The notes: generated by a model not told the origin, from the sequence alone. Counted from the stretch's first letter, positions 46,673 through 56,636 are shown. The stretch: DNA of 64,000 nucleotides from Lysobacterales bacterium (GCA_016718605.1 JADKCY010000006.1:113649-177648); one strand, 5' to 3'. Made by a program: numbers and translations.

Positions 46673-47710
46673 ATGCCGGTCAGCGCCGCCCAGTTTCAGC
46701 GCTGCCTGGACTCACAGGAACTGCCGGCTGTCGTGTTGATCGCAAGCAATGAACCCTTGCTGCGCTTGGAGGCGGCCGACGCATTTCGCGCGGCGGCGCG
46801 CAAACAGGGCTTTGCCGAACGTGAGGTGTTTGATGTCGACGGCGCGAGCTTTGATTGGTCGCGAGTGAGTCAGTCCGCGCACGCGATGTCGCTGTTTGCC
46901 AGTCGTCGGATCATCGAGTTGCGCTTGCCGAGCGGCCGGCCTAGCAAGGACGGCGAAGCCTTTATCCAGTCGTTTTGCGCGCAGCCAACACCCGATGTTC
47001 TACTGCTGATTGTCGCGGATGAGTGGTCGAAGAAGCACGAGAAGCCGTGGTCGACCGCGGTGGATCAGCAGGGCATGTTTCTCCTGCTTTGGCCACTGAA
47101 AGCTCAGGAGATGGCCGGCTGGTTGGGACGACGACTGCGTGCGCACGGATTGCACGCCACAGATGAGGCCATCGCGCAGTTGGTGGAACGTGTGGAAGGC
47201 AATTTGCTGGCTGCCGCGCAGGAAATCGACAAACTGGTCCTGCTGCAGCCCGGCGGCATGATGGATGAAACCCAAATGGCATCCTTGGTTGCAGATTCCG
47301 CGCGTTTCGACGTGTTCAGCATGACCGAGGCCGCCATCCAGAGCGATCCGGCGCGCGCACTGCGGATACTGGCCAGTCTGCGCGCGGAAGGGCAATTGGT
47401 GCCGGCGCTGCTGAGTTGGCCGACCCTGCAGATTCAAGCCTTGCTGAGCATCGCGGAAGCCGACGAACGCGGTGGCAATGTGGCCCAGGCGATGAAAAAT
47501 GCACGTATCTGGGACAGCAAGGTGGAAGAGTTCAAGCGTGCGCTGCGGCGTGGCGACCGCGCGCACTATCAAGCCCTACTGGTGCAATGCGCGCATATCG
47601 AACGTATTGGCAAAGGACGGGAAGCAGGTGATCCATGGCAGGAAATGGAGCGTTTGCTGGTGGCGCTGGCGCAGGGACGTAACGCGCGTCGTCTGTTGCG
47701 CAGCGCGTGA
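46673..47710 (+). CDS. holA: DNA polymerase III subunit delta
   Basis: Clamp-loader subunit that opens the beta clamp. It has 345 residues, beginning MPVSAAQFQRCL three bases after lptE. Family features include VVLIASNEPLLRLEAADAFR and a region LVERVEGNLLAAAQEIDKL. The stop overlaps the nadD GTG start. Confidence 0.95.
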   Translation: MPVSAAQFQRCLDSQELPAVVLIASNEPLLRLEAADAFRAAARKQGFAEREVFDVDGASFDWSRVSQSAHAMSLFASRRIIELRLPSGRPSKDGEAFIQSFCAQPTPDVLLLIVADEWSKKHEKPWSTAVDQQGMFLLLWPLKAQEMAGWLGRRLRAHGLHATDEAIAQLVERVEGNLLAAAQEIDKLVLLQPGGMMDETQMASLVADSARFDVFSMTEAAIQSDPARALRILASLRAEGQLVPALLSWPTLQIQALLSIAEADERGGNVAQAMKNARIWDSKVEEFKRALRRGDRAHYQALLVQCAHIERIGKGREAGDPWQEMERLLVALAQGRNARRLLRSA

Positions 47711-48387
47711 GCGCCGACATGCCGTTGGAAACGCTGGGTTCTGGTCATTTCGAAAAGCCGCTGGTGGTTTTGGGTGGCACTTTTGATCCGGTTCACCGTA
47801 CACACATTGCCTTGGCGTGTGCCGCGCGTGACGCGCTGGGAGCCGAGGTTTGCTTAATTCCGAATGCCGATCCGCCGCACCGCGCTCGTCCGCTGGCCGA
47901 TGCAGCGCATCGCATGGCGATGCTGCAACTGGCCATTGCCCCGCATGCCAACCTGCGCGTCGACGCCCGTGAACTGCAGCGATCCGGGCCCTCCTACATG
48001 GTCGACACACTGGACAGCCTGCGCGCTGACGTAGGTCCGCACCGATCGCTATCCCTGCTACTCGGCAGCGATGCCTTTGCGGGCATTACGCAATGGCACC
48101 AATCTTCTCGACTGGTCGACTTGGCCAATTTACTGGTCGCCATCCGGCCAGCGGCGGATGCCGCTGCGATTGAAAACACGCTTCAGCGCTGCCACTGGTC
48201 GCAGCGTTGGGCAACCACTGCAGAACTCACGAACTGCGCGTGCGGTCGAATTGCCAGCCTTAGCCTGCCGCCTTCTTCGGATTCGTCGACTGACTTGCGT
48301 GCAGCGCTCGGCGCCTGTCGTGCGATTCCTGCGTCAATGATTGCTGAGGTCGCTGCCTATATCGCGAAGCACCGTCTCTACCAATGA
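47707..48387 (+). CDS. nadD: Nicotinate-nucleotide adenylyltransferase
   Basis: Adenylates nicotinate mononucleotide in NAD synthesis. It has 226 residues with GGTFDPVHRTHI (nucleotidyltransferase HxxH motif), PNADPPHR, and SSTDLRAAL, equivalent to the usual ISSTxIR. The GTG at 47707 overlaps the holA stop. rsfS and rlmH, which often follow, are absent; an exbB gene comes after 159 bases. Confidence 0.95.
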   Translation: MSADMPLETLGSGHFEKPLVVLGGTFDPVHRTHIALACAARDALGAEVCLIPNADPPHRARPLADAAHRMAMLQLAIAPHANLRVDARELQRSGPSYMVDTLDSLRADVGPHRSLSLLLGSDAFAGITQWHQSSRLVDLANLLVAIRPAADAAAIENTLQRCHWSQRWATTAELTNCACGRIASLSLPPSSDSSTDLRAALGACRAIPASMIAEVAAYIAKHRLYQ

Positions 48388-48546
48388 ACAGGTTCCGCCA
48401 GTCCTGCATCTGACTGCCGTAAACTTCCGTATCGGTCGCGCGTGTTGGCGCGCAATCGTGGGAAAGGTGCTTTTTGCAGTGTGGCGTCAAATGGCCGCCT
48501 GCGGATGCGTGAATGTCGAGCAGGCGCGGACTGAAGGAGAACTTGC

Positions 48547-49203
48547 GTGCTGGAGTTGTTGATCGCGGGTGGTTGGGTGATGTGGCCGCTTCTGGCGTGT
48601 TCAGCAATTGCGATTGCGATTGTGCTGGAGCGCTTCTGGAGTCTGCGTCGGCAGACCGTATTGCCTGACAACCTGGGTGACGAGGTGCGCGCGTGGGCAA
48701 CTCAGGCACGTCTTGATCCAGCGCATATCCAGCAATTGCGCATCAATTCTCCGCTCGGCGAATTGCTGGCTTCGGCGCTGGATGTTCGGCAGCGTCCGCG
48801 TGAACAGATCAAGGAACGCGTCGAGGATGTTGGCCGCCACGTCGTGCATCAGATGGAGCGGTTTCTCAACACACTGGGGACGATTGCCGCCATCACGCCT
48901 TTGCTGGGATTGCTGGGCACCGTGTTCGGCATGATCCGCATGTTCCTCGGTATCCTGACGCACGGTGTTGGCGATGCAAATCAACTGGCTGGCGGCATCG
49001 GAGAGGCGCTGATTACCACTGCAGCGGGCCTGTGTGTCGCGATTCCCGCCCTGATGTTCTATCGCTATTTTCGAGGCCGTATCGCCGAGTACGTCGTCGA
49101 GATGGAGAAGCAAGCGATGTCCCTGCTTGATGCGCTGGATTCCGAGGCCGCCGCACCGATCAAGCGGACTGCCCCGCCACGCAGCCCGCGGAGTGCCGGA
49201 TGA
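48547..49203 (+). CDS. exbB: MotA/TolQ/ExbB proton channel protein
   Basis: A 218-residue inner-membrane protein with three helices (about residues 10-30, 117-140 and 160-180) and the conserved channel region TIAAITPLLGLLGTVFGMI and GIGEALITTAAGLCVAIPAL. It starts at GTG 48547 with GAAGGAGA upstream. With ExbD it would form a proton-driven stator. No tonB is nearby. The exbB-exbD-msbA-lpxK-kdsB order is shared with xanthomonads, hinting at a role in envelope or lipid A supply. Confidence 0.92.
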   Translation: MLELLIAGGWVMWPLLACSAIAIAIVLERFWSLRRQTVLPDNLGDEVRAWATQARLDPAHIQQLRINSPLGELLASALDVRQRPREQIKERVEDVGRHVVHQMERFLNTLGTIAAITPLLGLLGTVFGMIRMFLGILTHGVGDANQLAGGIGEALITTAAGLCVAIPALMFYRYFRGRIAEYVVEMEKQAMSLLDALDSEAAAPIKRTAPPRSPRSAG

Positions 49204-49646
49204 AGCTTGGCAGTTCTCACGCGACGGAAGAACCCGAACTCAACCTCACATCGCTCATCGATGTGGTCTTCTGCCTGATCATTTTTTTCGTCGTCACCAC
49301 CACGTTCGATGATCGTTCGGCGTTGAACATCGTGCTGCCGAAAGCAGCACCTTCCGAAACCATCCCGGTCGGCGAACCCTTGCAGATCCAGATCAATGCT
49401 GAAGGACGCTATTTTATCGCCGGCAATGAGGTGCTGCAGCGCGATATCGAGTCGCTCAAAACAGCCATCACGCAAGTCGCTGGTGAAGACCGCGAGCGCA
49501 GCGTCATCCTGCGTGCCGATGGGCGAACTCCGCACCAGGCGGTGGTTACCGCGATGGATGCGCTGGGCAGCTTGGGTTTCAGTAAGTTGTCGATTGCCAC
49601 CGTATCGGAAGAATCCGCACCCGCGACGGGAGTGCCGAGTGACTGA
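49200..49646 (+). CDS. exbD: Biopolymer transporter ExbD/TolR
   Basis: A 148-residue partner of ExbB. One N-terminal helix carries the proton-carrying aspartate in LTSLIDVVFCLIIFFVV, followed by a periplasmic domain. The start overlaps exbB by four bases, and the stop overlaps the msbA GTG start by eight. Confidence 0.93.
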   Translation: MKLGSSHATEEPELNLTSLIDVVFCLIIFFVVTTTFDDRSALNIVLPKAAPSETIPVGEPLQIQINAEGRYFIAGNEVLQRDIESLKTAITQVAGEDRERSVILRADGRTPHQAVVTAMDALGSLGFSKLSIATVSEESAPATGVPSD

Positions 49647-51421
49647 GCGTTCCGCCGAGCCGGTCTCTGCTTGGACGACCTATCGCCGCTTGCTGGCTTA
49701 TGCCGGGCCGTATGGCGGATTCACGGCACTTGCCGTGATCGGGATGCTGTTTGATGCGCTAGCCTCCGGCGCGTTCACATGGTCGTTGCAGCCGATGCTC
49801 GACGACCTGTTTGAAGCACGCGATCCGTTTGCCATTCGCTGGTTGCCGATGTTTCTGGTGGGTCTGTTCCTACTTCGTGGCATCGCCAGCTTTGCAACCG
49901 ATTACGGCATGGCGCGCGTCGGCCGCAGCGTGGTGCGCGACCTGCGCAATGCTGTCTTTCAGCGCTATCAAGCCTTGCCCGCAAGCTGGTTTGATCGCGA
50001 ACCTTCGGGTCAGATTATTGCGCGCATCACCTACAGCGCGGAACAGGTGGCGCAAGCGGTTGCGGATGCCCTCAAAGTTGCGGTTCTGGACAGCCTGATG
50101 GTGCTAGTCATGATCGGCGTGATGATCTATCAGAGCGCGAGTCTGACCCTCTATCTGTTCATCATGATGCCGCTCACCGGACTGGTGTGGTCGGTGGTGG
50201 GGCGACGTTTTCGGCGTTACAACCGCCGTATTCAATCGGCGGTCGGCGAGGTGACGGGGATGGTGGAAGAAGCGGTGGATGGCCATCGCGAAGTCCGCAT
50301 CTACGCCGGTCAAGAGCGCGAAACCACGCGTTTTCGCGAGGCGGTGGAACGCAACTTGCGGCTCAATCTGACCGTGGCCATTACCTCGGGCTTGAGTACG
50401 GCACTGATTCAAGTCGTGGCTGCGTCTGCGCTGGCGGCGATCGTCTGGCGTGCAACCCGCCCGGACCTGCTGGACACGATGACCAGCGGCACCTTCATGT
50501 CGCTGATCGGTGCCATGCTGGTGATGCTGCCCTCGTTGAAGCGGTTGACTACGGTGCAAGCCATGATGCAGCGGGGCATTGCGGCTGCGGACGACCTGTT
50601 CGCGGTGCTGGATACGCCTGCCGAATGCGACAGCGGGCAGCGCCCGCTGCTGCGGACACGGGGCGAATTGGTGTTGCATGGGGTCAGCCTGCGCTACGAA
50701 GCTGGCGACTCTTTTGCGCTGCGCGATATCTCGCTTCGGTGTCCACCCGGCAGTGTGACCGCGCTGGTTGGACGATCCGGCAGCGGTAAAAGCAGCTTGG
50801 TCTCACTGGTGCCGCGCTTCTACGAACCCAGCGCCGGTGAAATCACCCTGGATGACGTCGCCTTGCAGGACTACCGTTTGGCCGATCTGCGTGCGCAGAT
50901 CGCCTTGGTCAGTCAGCGCGTGGTGTTGTTCGCGGGCAGCATTGCCGACAACATCGCCTTTGGCAGTCTGCACGGTGTTGCACGTGAAGCGATCATCGAG
51001 GCGGCCAAAGCGGCGAACGCATGGGAGTTCATCGAACGTCTGCCGCAGGGGTTGGATAGTCCGGTCGGCGAGGGTGGGGCGCTGCTGTCTGGCGGCCAAC
51101 GTCAGCGAATCGCCATCGCGCGTGCACTGCTGAAGAATGCCCCCTATCCTGATCCTCGACGAAGCCACCAGCGCGCTCGACAGTGAGTCCGAACGCTTGA
51201 TCCAGGACGCGCTCAGCAGGCTGATGGCGAACCGCACGACATTGGTGATTGCGCATCGCTTATCGACCATTGAGCACGCCGATCAAATCGTGGTGATGGA
51301 GGGCGGACGCATCCTCGAAATCGGCACACATGCGCAACTGCTGCAAAGCCAAGGCGCCTACGCTGCCTTGTATCGCCTGCAGTTTCGCGAGGAATCCACG
51401 CATGGCGCGAGCGGACGCTGA
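49639..51421 (+). pseudogene. msbA: Lipid A flippase MsbA, one-base frameshift in the ATPase domain
   Basis: ABC exporter that flips core-lipid A across the inner membrane. The transmembrane domain (about residues 15-310) and ATPase share one chain: Walker A GRSGSGKSS, signature LLSGGQRQR. At 51140-51144 a run of five C shifts the frame. Up to there the frame reads RALLKNAP, and the next frame continues ILILDEATSALDSE (Walker B) and AHRLST to the stop at 51421. Removing one C restores the family sequence. msbA is normally essential, so a sequencing error or recent mutation is more likely than an old pseudogene. The GTG at 49639 overlaps exbD. Confidence 0.9.
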
Positions 51422-51429
51422 GGCCGTCG

Positions 51430-52443
51430 ATGCGCTTTGCTGATCTCAAAGCCGAGTGGGCGCACCAGTTGAATGCGCTCTGGTATGACGCGTCGCGTCG
51501 CCCGACATGGATACTTCGAGGTCTGGCGACCGTCTACACTTCACTGTTGGCCCTTCGGAAGGCCGGCTATCGCATTGGCTGGCTGCCGCGACATCGCATT
51601 GCAATGCCGGTGATTGTGGTGGGCAATCTCAGTGTCGGTGGCACAGGGAAGACGCCAGTGACATTGGCGTTGATTGAAGCACTGCGGCAACGCGGTTGGC
51701 GGCCAGGGGTGATCTCACGCGGTTATGGTGGGTCGACTCGTGAAGCTTCGCGCGTGCAATCAAACACACCCGCGTCCGTCTGCGGCGATGAACCCAAACT
51801 GCTGTTCGAGCGTAGCGGCGCGCCACTTGCCGTGGCACGCCGACGTAGTGATGCGGCGCGCTTGTTGCAGTCCTCCGGCGATGTGGATGTCTTGGTTGCC
51901 GACGATGGCCTGCAACATTTGGCGCTGGCGCGTGACATCGAAATCGTGGTCATCGACGGTCAACGTCGCTTCGGTAATCAACTACTGTTGCCTGCAGGGC
52001 CTTTGCGGGAGCCGTTAGAACGGCTGCGCACAGTGGATTGGTGCATTTGCAATGGCGGTGAACCCCAAGGCGATGAGATTGCCATGACACTGCGTCTCGG
52101 CGAGCCTCGTGCCCTCCTGGAGCCGACCCGACGCATCGCTTTTGCGCGGCAACGCGTGCATGCGGTGGCAGGCATTGGCGACCCCACACGCTTCTTCGCC
52201 AGCTTGCATCGATTGGGTGTCACGATCATTGCGCATCCCTTTGCAGATCATCACGACTATCGTCCCGAGGATCTGATGTTTGCGGACGATCTGCCGGTGT
52301 GGATGACCGAAAAAGATGCCGTCAAATGCCGTGCATTCGCCCAGCCGCACTGGTACTCGGTACCGGTTGATGCCGAACTGCCTGCGCACTTTTTCGATGC
52401 GATTGATCAACGCCTGAGGAGCCTGACGCGTGACCCAGCCTGA
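51430..52443 (+). CDS. lpxK: Tetraacyldisaccharide 4'-kinase
   Basis: Phosphorylates the lipid A precursor at the 4' position at the inner membrane. It has 337 residues with an N-terminal membrane-anchoring region, the P-loop VGNLSVGGTGKTP near residue 62, VADDGLQHL and EKDAVKC. The stop overlaps kdsB by 14 bases. Confidence 0.96.
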   Translation: MRFADLKAEWAHQLNALWYDASRRPTWILRGLATVYTSLLALRKAGYRIGWLPRHRIAMPVIVVGNLSVGGTGKTPVTLALIEALRQRGWRPGVISRGYGGSTREASRVQSNTPASVCGDEPKLLFERSGAPLAVARRRSDAARLLQSSGDVDVLVADDGLQHLALARDIEIVVIDGQRRFGNQLLLPAGPLREPLERLRTVDWCICNGGEPQGDEIAMTLRLGEPRALLEPTRRIAFARQRVHAVAGIGDPTRFFASLHRLGVTIIAHPFADHHDYRPEDLMFADDLPVWMTEKDAVKCRAFAQPHWYSVPVDAELPAHFFDAIDQRLRSLTRDPA

Positions 52444-53194
52444 GTTTGTTGTCGCCATCCCGGCGCGTTACGGATCGACACGCCTGCCCGGCAAACCACT
52501 GCGGTTGATCGCCGGCGAGCCGATGATCGTGCATGTTGCACGCCGTGCGCAGGAAGCCGGTGCGACCGCAGTCGTGGTCGCAACAGACGACGCGCGCATT
52601 GCCGCTGCCGTGTCTGCACTCGGTCTGGGGGTATGCATGACCTCCGATCGCCATGTATCCGGCACAGATCGTCTGGCCGAAACCGCCGAGCGAATGGGTT
52701 GGACGGATGACTGCATCGTAGTGAATCTTCAGGGGGACGAGCCGCTGGCACCACCGAGCGCGCTGCGAGAAGTTGCCATGGCGCTTGCGCAGAGCGGCGC
52801 GCAACTCACTACCCTGGCGCAACCGATCATGCACAGCGACGAGATCTTCGATCCCAACGCGGTAAAAGTGGTCTGCAATGCAAAGGGTGATGCGCTGTAT
52901 TTCAGCCGCGCAGCACTGCCCTGGGCGCGCGACGATTTTGCGCAGAATCGCCTGCAGGTGCCGGGACCCCACTGGTGGCGTCACATCGGTCTGTACGCTT
53001 ACCGCGCCGGCGATCTGAAAGCCTTCGCGGCGATGCCGCCGGGCCGATTGGAGCAGATTGAAAGTCTGGAACAACTGCGCGTGCTCGAAGCGGGTTGGCG
53101 GATCGCCGTGCGTTTGTCGCCTGCACCGTTCCCGGCGGGCGTGGATACAGAAGCGGACCTGTTACGCGTCGAAGCCGCGCTGGCTGCGCGATAA
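52430..53194 (+). CDS. kdsB: CMP-KDO synthetase
   Basis: Activates KDO with CTP for lipopolysaccharide core synthesis. It has 254 residues with AIPARYGSTRLPGKPL at the N-terminus, SGTDRLAE and VVNLQGDEPL. The GTG start at 52430 lies inside lpxK. Confidence 0.97.
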   Translation: MTQPEFVVAIPARYGSTRLPGKPLRLIAGEPMIVHVARRAQEAGATAVVVATDDARIAAAVSALGLGVCMTSDRHVSGTDRLAETAERMGWTDDCIVVNLQGDEPLAPPSALREVAMALAQSGAQLTTLAQPIMHSDEIFDPNAVKVVCNAKGDALYFSRAALPWARDDFAQNRLQVPGPHWWRHIGLYAYRAGDLKAFAAMPPGRLEQIESLEQLRVLEAGWRIAVRLSPAPFPAGVDTEADLLRVEAALAAR

Positions 53195-53211
53195 GGCGAC
53201 GTCCTGTTCGA

Positions 53212-53718
53212 TCAGCGAAACCCGCCGCTGATTCCCACGCCGACTCGGATGCGCGGTGCTGGCTGCAGATTCCAATCCTCGGGCCAGACCTGGATTTCCA
53301 TCGCATCCACCTCGACAACGCGTTGACGCTCGCCGCGCACATCCAGTTCGCGATCACCTGTTACACGGCCGGCGATGGTCAAAAACCGACCCGCAACAAA
53401 TTCTTGTGGATCCAGATGACCCGCGCGCAACGCCATAAAGCGGCCGGCGTCGCGTGCTCCGGGGATAGGTCGCAGACCGAGGTCAAGTGGGAACGCCAGC
53501 AGCTCCAGCTCCGTGTAGCGTTCGAAATGCTGAATGTCCAGAATCATGCCACCCCACAAAATCTGCGGCTTCTGATCGATCAATTGCAGCGCGTAGCGCG
53601 GCGAGGGATTGCCACCGGTCGGCGCATGTTGGAACACAGGAACGCTCACACAACCGGTCAGTGCCATGAGGCACCCAAGAATGATCGAATGGACGCAAAG
53701 GCGCTGCAGGCTTGGCAT
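53212..53718 (-). CDS. Slp-family outer membrane lipoprotein
   Basis: A 168-residue lipoprotein. The signal peptide ends in LMALTGC (Cys near 23), followed by a beta-rich domain with GGMILDIQ, ELELLAFPLD and GRFLTIAGRVTG, typical of the starvation-inducible Slp family. ATG 53718 follows GGAGG. It is convergent with kdsB and divergent from RNase T. Function beyond outer-membrane stress association is not known. Confidence 0.87.
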   Translation of the reverse strand: MPSLQRLCVHSIILGCLMALTGCVSVPVFQHAPTGGNPSPRYALQLIDQKPQILWGGMILDIQHFERYTELELLAFPLDLGLRPIPGARDAGRFMALRAGHLDPQEFVAGRFLTIAGRVTGDRELDVRGERQRVVEVDAMEIQVWPEDWNLQPAPRIRVGVGISGGFR

Positions 53719-53801
53719 GGTGAACCTCCTCGGGGCGTGCAGTCTGGCAAAGCGTTGGTTGACGAACAACGCTAATTCAGCGCGTGGGCTATCCTGTGTT
53801 C

Positions 53802-54473
53802 ATGAGTAACCCCCTTCCCGCGCGCACCATGGCTGCGCGATTTCGCGGATTCCTGCCTGTCGTGGTCGATGTCGAAACCGGCGGCTTCGATGCCGAACGG
53901 CATGCGCTGCTGGAAATTGCCGCAATTCCGATCGAAATGCAGGACGACGGCACCGTCTATCCCGGCGAAGTCGTCTCCTCTCACGTCAACCCATTCCTCG
54001 GCTCGGAGATCGATCCTCGCGCGCTGGAAATCACTGGCATCGATGTCAGCCACCCGTTTCGTGGCGCACTGGATGAGCGGCAAGCGCTCGATCATCTGTT
54101 CGCGCCGATTCGTGCCGCTGCCAAGCGTCATGGCTGCCAGCGCGCGATTCTGGTTGGCCATAACGCCGCCTTCGATCTCGGCTTCCTGAACGCCGCCGTC
54201 CGCCGCGTCAACCACAAACGGAACCCCTTCCACCCGTTCAGTTGCTTCGACACCGCCACACTGGCCGGACTTGCCTACGGTCAAACCGTACTCAGCCGCG
54301 CCGCCCACGCCGCCGGCATCGCCTTCGACGGCACCCAAGCCCACTCAGCGGTCTACGACACCGAACGCACCGCCGAACTGTTCTGCCGCATCGTCAACCG
54401 TTGGCGCGACCTGTCGCTGTTGGATGTGGGTGCTGTGGATGAGCGATTGCTGGGAGAGGATGGAGCGGGGTAG
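53802..54473 (+). CDS. rnt: Ribonuclease T
   Basis: DEDDh 3'-5' exoribonuclease that trims tRNA and other stable RNAs. It has 223 residues; catalytic motifs are VVDVETGGFD (Asp, Glu), LVGHNAAFDLGFL (Asp) and AHSAVYDTERTA (His, Asp). The ATG at 53802 is chosen over an earlier in-frame one. It lies directly beside the RHS island. Confidence 0.95.
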   Translation: MSNPLPARTMAARFRGFLPVVVDVETGGFDAERHALLEIAAIPIEMQDDGTVYPGEVVSSHVNPFLGSEIDPRALEITGIDVSHPFRGALDERQALDHLFAPIRAAAKRHGCQRAILVGHNAAFDLGFLNAAVRRVNHKRNPFHPFSCFDTATLAGLAYGQTVLSRAAHAAGIAFDGTQAHSAVYDTERTAELFCRIVNRWRDLSLLDVGAVDERLLGEDGAG

Positions 54474-54558
54474 GGGTATCCAGCGCCAGACGAGGTGTCG
54501 TCTGTGACCTTCGTTTTGCACCTGTCTTGGCCGTGGTCTGGCTGCGGTCTCCGATCTA

Positions 54559-55554
54559 TCACATTCCACAGCCGAAACTGAGGCAGGACGGCTGGCTGCT
54601 GACCGCATGCGAGCTGGCGCTGGCGTTCTGGCCGGTGCCGTTGCAGTTGTCCAGGCCGTTGTAGGCATAGACCACGCCATTCTTGCTGCACAGGTTGCCG
54701 AGCACGTCGTACGTCAGGCTCAGCGTGGTGATCGGGCTGCCGTTGTTGAGGCGCAGTTGCACGGTTTTCAGGCGGTTGAGGGCGTCGTAAGTAAAGTCCT
54801 CGCGATGCGCGATGCGGCGGTCTTCGCGCCATTCCAAGCGTCCAATGGCGTTGGTCAGATAGCCAAGGTTCTGCAGGGCATTGCCGCTGCCGCTCTGGAT
54901 ATCGGTCAGCCAGCCGCGCTGCAGATCAAAGCTGCGTCGGATCGCCAGCGTGTCGCTGTCGCCACGGCGCTCCAAGGTCACCTGACCGCGCGCATTCATC
55001 TGTCGCACCCGGTTGTAGGCGCCCGACCGCGAGTAGTGATCACGCAGCGCTTCCGGATAGCCTTTGACGGTGTAGGTTTGCTCCAGGGTTTTGCCGCTGG
55101 CGTCGGTTTGGGTACGCGGTCTGCCGACATCGTCGTAGGTGCTGCTTTCGGTGTAGGTCTGACCATCCAGCAGGGTGGCCACACTCAAGGGACGACCGTA
55201 GGCATCGAAGCTGTAGGTCCGCGACCAGGTCGCCTCATCGGCGCTGCTGCGGGTTTCCACTTCCAACGCACCGACGCCCTTGCTGGCGGTGTCGTACTGC
55301 CACACATCGGTCACCTGCGGGCTGCCGCTGACCCGCTTCCAGCGCCGGCCCAGGGCATCAAAGTGCTGCAGTATCTCTTGGTTGCTGCCATCCACCGCGC
55401 GAATCAACTCGCCTGCGGCGTTGTAGACGTAGTCCTCGACACCGCGATCCGGGTCGAGCAACTTCACCAGCCGACCGTGGCTGTCGTAGCGCTGCTCCAC
55501 CACGATCTCACCGCGACCGGCATTGCGCCGGGTATCGTATTCCTCGGCATACTG
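54559..55554 (-). pseudogene. RHS/YD-repeat core fragment (middle part of an RHS protein)
   Basis: About 330 codons of RHS core. YD-type repeats are frequent, for example YDSHGRLVKLLDPD, YNAAGELIRAVDG, YDDVGRPRTQTDASG and YDALNRLKTVQL. There is no proper start: the RHS frame is already under way (YAEEYDTRRNAG) where it meets the end of the deoxyribosyltransferase-like gene. A GTG at 55503 is the first start-like codon. The end is also abrupt, stopping after YAYNGLDNCNGTG with an unrelated short tail. It has no toxin tip. Composition is GC-rich like the chromosome. It is a remnant of a larger RHS gene, out of order with the tail at 57271-58780. Confidence 0.85.
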
Positions 55555-55558
55555 TCGT

Positions 55559-56316
55559 CTACCTCTTTCTCTTGGGCATCGGGATATTCCCGCGACGCTT
55601 CAGCCCTTCTTTTGGAAGAAAAGATAATTGCCCCGCCTTCACCATCGACTCGAGTAATGGTTGTGGAACCTTGGGGTTACTCAAAACAGCCCGGATCAAC
55701 ATCCCTTGATCTATTTCTTCACCATTCTTTTTCCTTATAAGCATTTCAATAACTTCCGGCGAATCCATCAACCCCATCATTGCCTGTGTTTCTGGAGAAA
55801 TGGCGTCCTCCTTGCGATAATTTGGAAATGTATACGAAGTCAACTTGGCGAGTTCTTGAAACTGATTATCTGGGCGCGAAGGGTCGCGTTCCAAGTGCTC
55901 GAGATATGAACAAAAATCCCCGGCAAGCGACTTCAAACCAGATGGGGTGTTGTCATATTCAATACACCGTAAGCCCGCAATATCAAACGGGGTTCGAGGG
56001 CCTGACCTATCTCTGATGATTATCGTCCCAATTTTACAAGCATGACGAAGTCCAAGCTCATAGAATACATTCGCGTTTGGATAAGTTACATCCGCAACAA
56101 CCAAATCAGCGTGCATAATTCTAGTAATAATATCCGTCGTAATAACGCCTGGAACTGACACTTCGTCAGCACGCATTACCTCAAGCCCTGGGCGTGCTCG
56201 AGAATTGCTTCGCGAATTAGATCATTGTAACGCGCTCTCAAGTCAGTGGACGAAACACGAACGCCGTCAAACAACTGTTCGCCAATTGCCATTACAACAA
56301 AACAGGTCTTATACAC
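55559..56316 (-). pseudogene. Nucleoside-2-deoxyribosyltransferase-like protein, frameshifted
   Basis: The reconstructed gene starts at GTG 56316 behind AAGGAG: the first frame reads MYKTCFVVMAIGEQLFDG and continues to LIREAILE. A one-base loss near 56195-56199 moves the rest to another frame, ARPGLEVMRADEVSVPG, then ADLVVADVTYPNANVFYELG and TPFDIAGLR. The KTCFVxM start, the ADLVVADVT and the NxxYELG motifs are those of the deoxyribosyltransferase/TIR-like fold. Without repair, only a 205-residue piece from ATG 56176 is encoded. It is AT-rich and lies inside the RHS island, so it is foreign cargo. Function unknown; an NAD- or nucleotide-related defence role is only a possibility. Confidence 0.7.
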
Positions 56317-56378
56317 GAAAAATCTCCTTGGAATTCACCGGAATCCACAAAGACAACTCAGGAAACCGAAAGGCACAC

Positions 56379-56636
56379 TTAAGGTCGCGTTTTCTTTGGG
56401 TATTTCTCCAAATAGACCGATCGCTCCTCTAAAGGAATCCAATCCTTTTCCATCAGGCGCGCCACAATGGCCCGTGCAGAACGTTCAAGCATCGCCGCCA
56501 AGTCCTCAATGGTTCGACCTGCCTTAAATCCAACTTGTAATTTTGTCTCATCTTCTGGCTCCACTGAAAACCCGACATTAACGGATTTTACCGGCGGCAA
56601 TGTTCTTCTCACGGCGCTTCTGCGCCCTTGCTGCAT
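56379..56636 (-). CDS. Small hypothetical protein with HTH-like segment
   Basis: An 85-residue protein that I do not recognise. The segment GRTIEDLAAMLERSARAIVARL near its middle resembles a short helix-turn-helix (IExLAxxLxRSxxAIxARL). The N-terminus overlaps the preceding small gene by 59 bases if ATG 56636 is used, so a later start such as GTG within SVEPEDE is possible. AT-rich and in line with the immunity candidate. Confidence 0.5.
   Translation of the reverse strand: MQQGRRSAVRRTLPPVKSVNVGFSVEPEDETKLQVGFKAGRTIEDLAAMLERSARAIVARLMEKDWIPLEERSVYLEKYPKKTRP

Noticed and set aside
47707..47709. NadD HxGH motif reading HRTH taken as an inactivating change
   Set aside because: The two histidines that matter are present; the intervening residues tolerate variation.
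54607..55740. A 377-codon plus-strand frame opposite the RHS fragment
   Set aside because: Its Ala/Val/Gly-rich product mirrors the RHS core repeats and it runs past the core-cargo junction, so it is not a gene.
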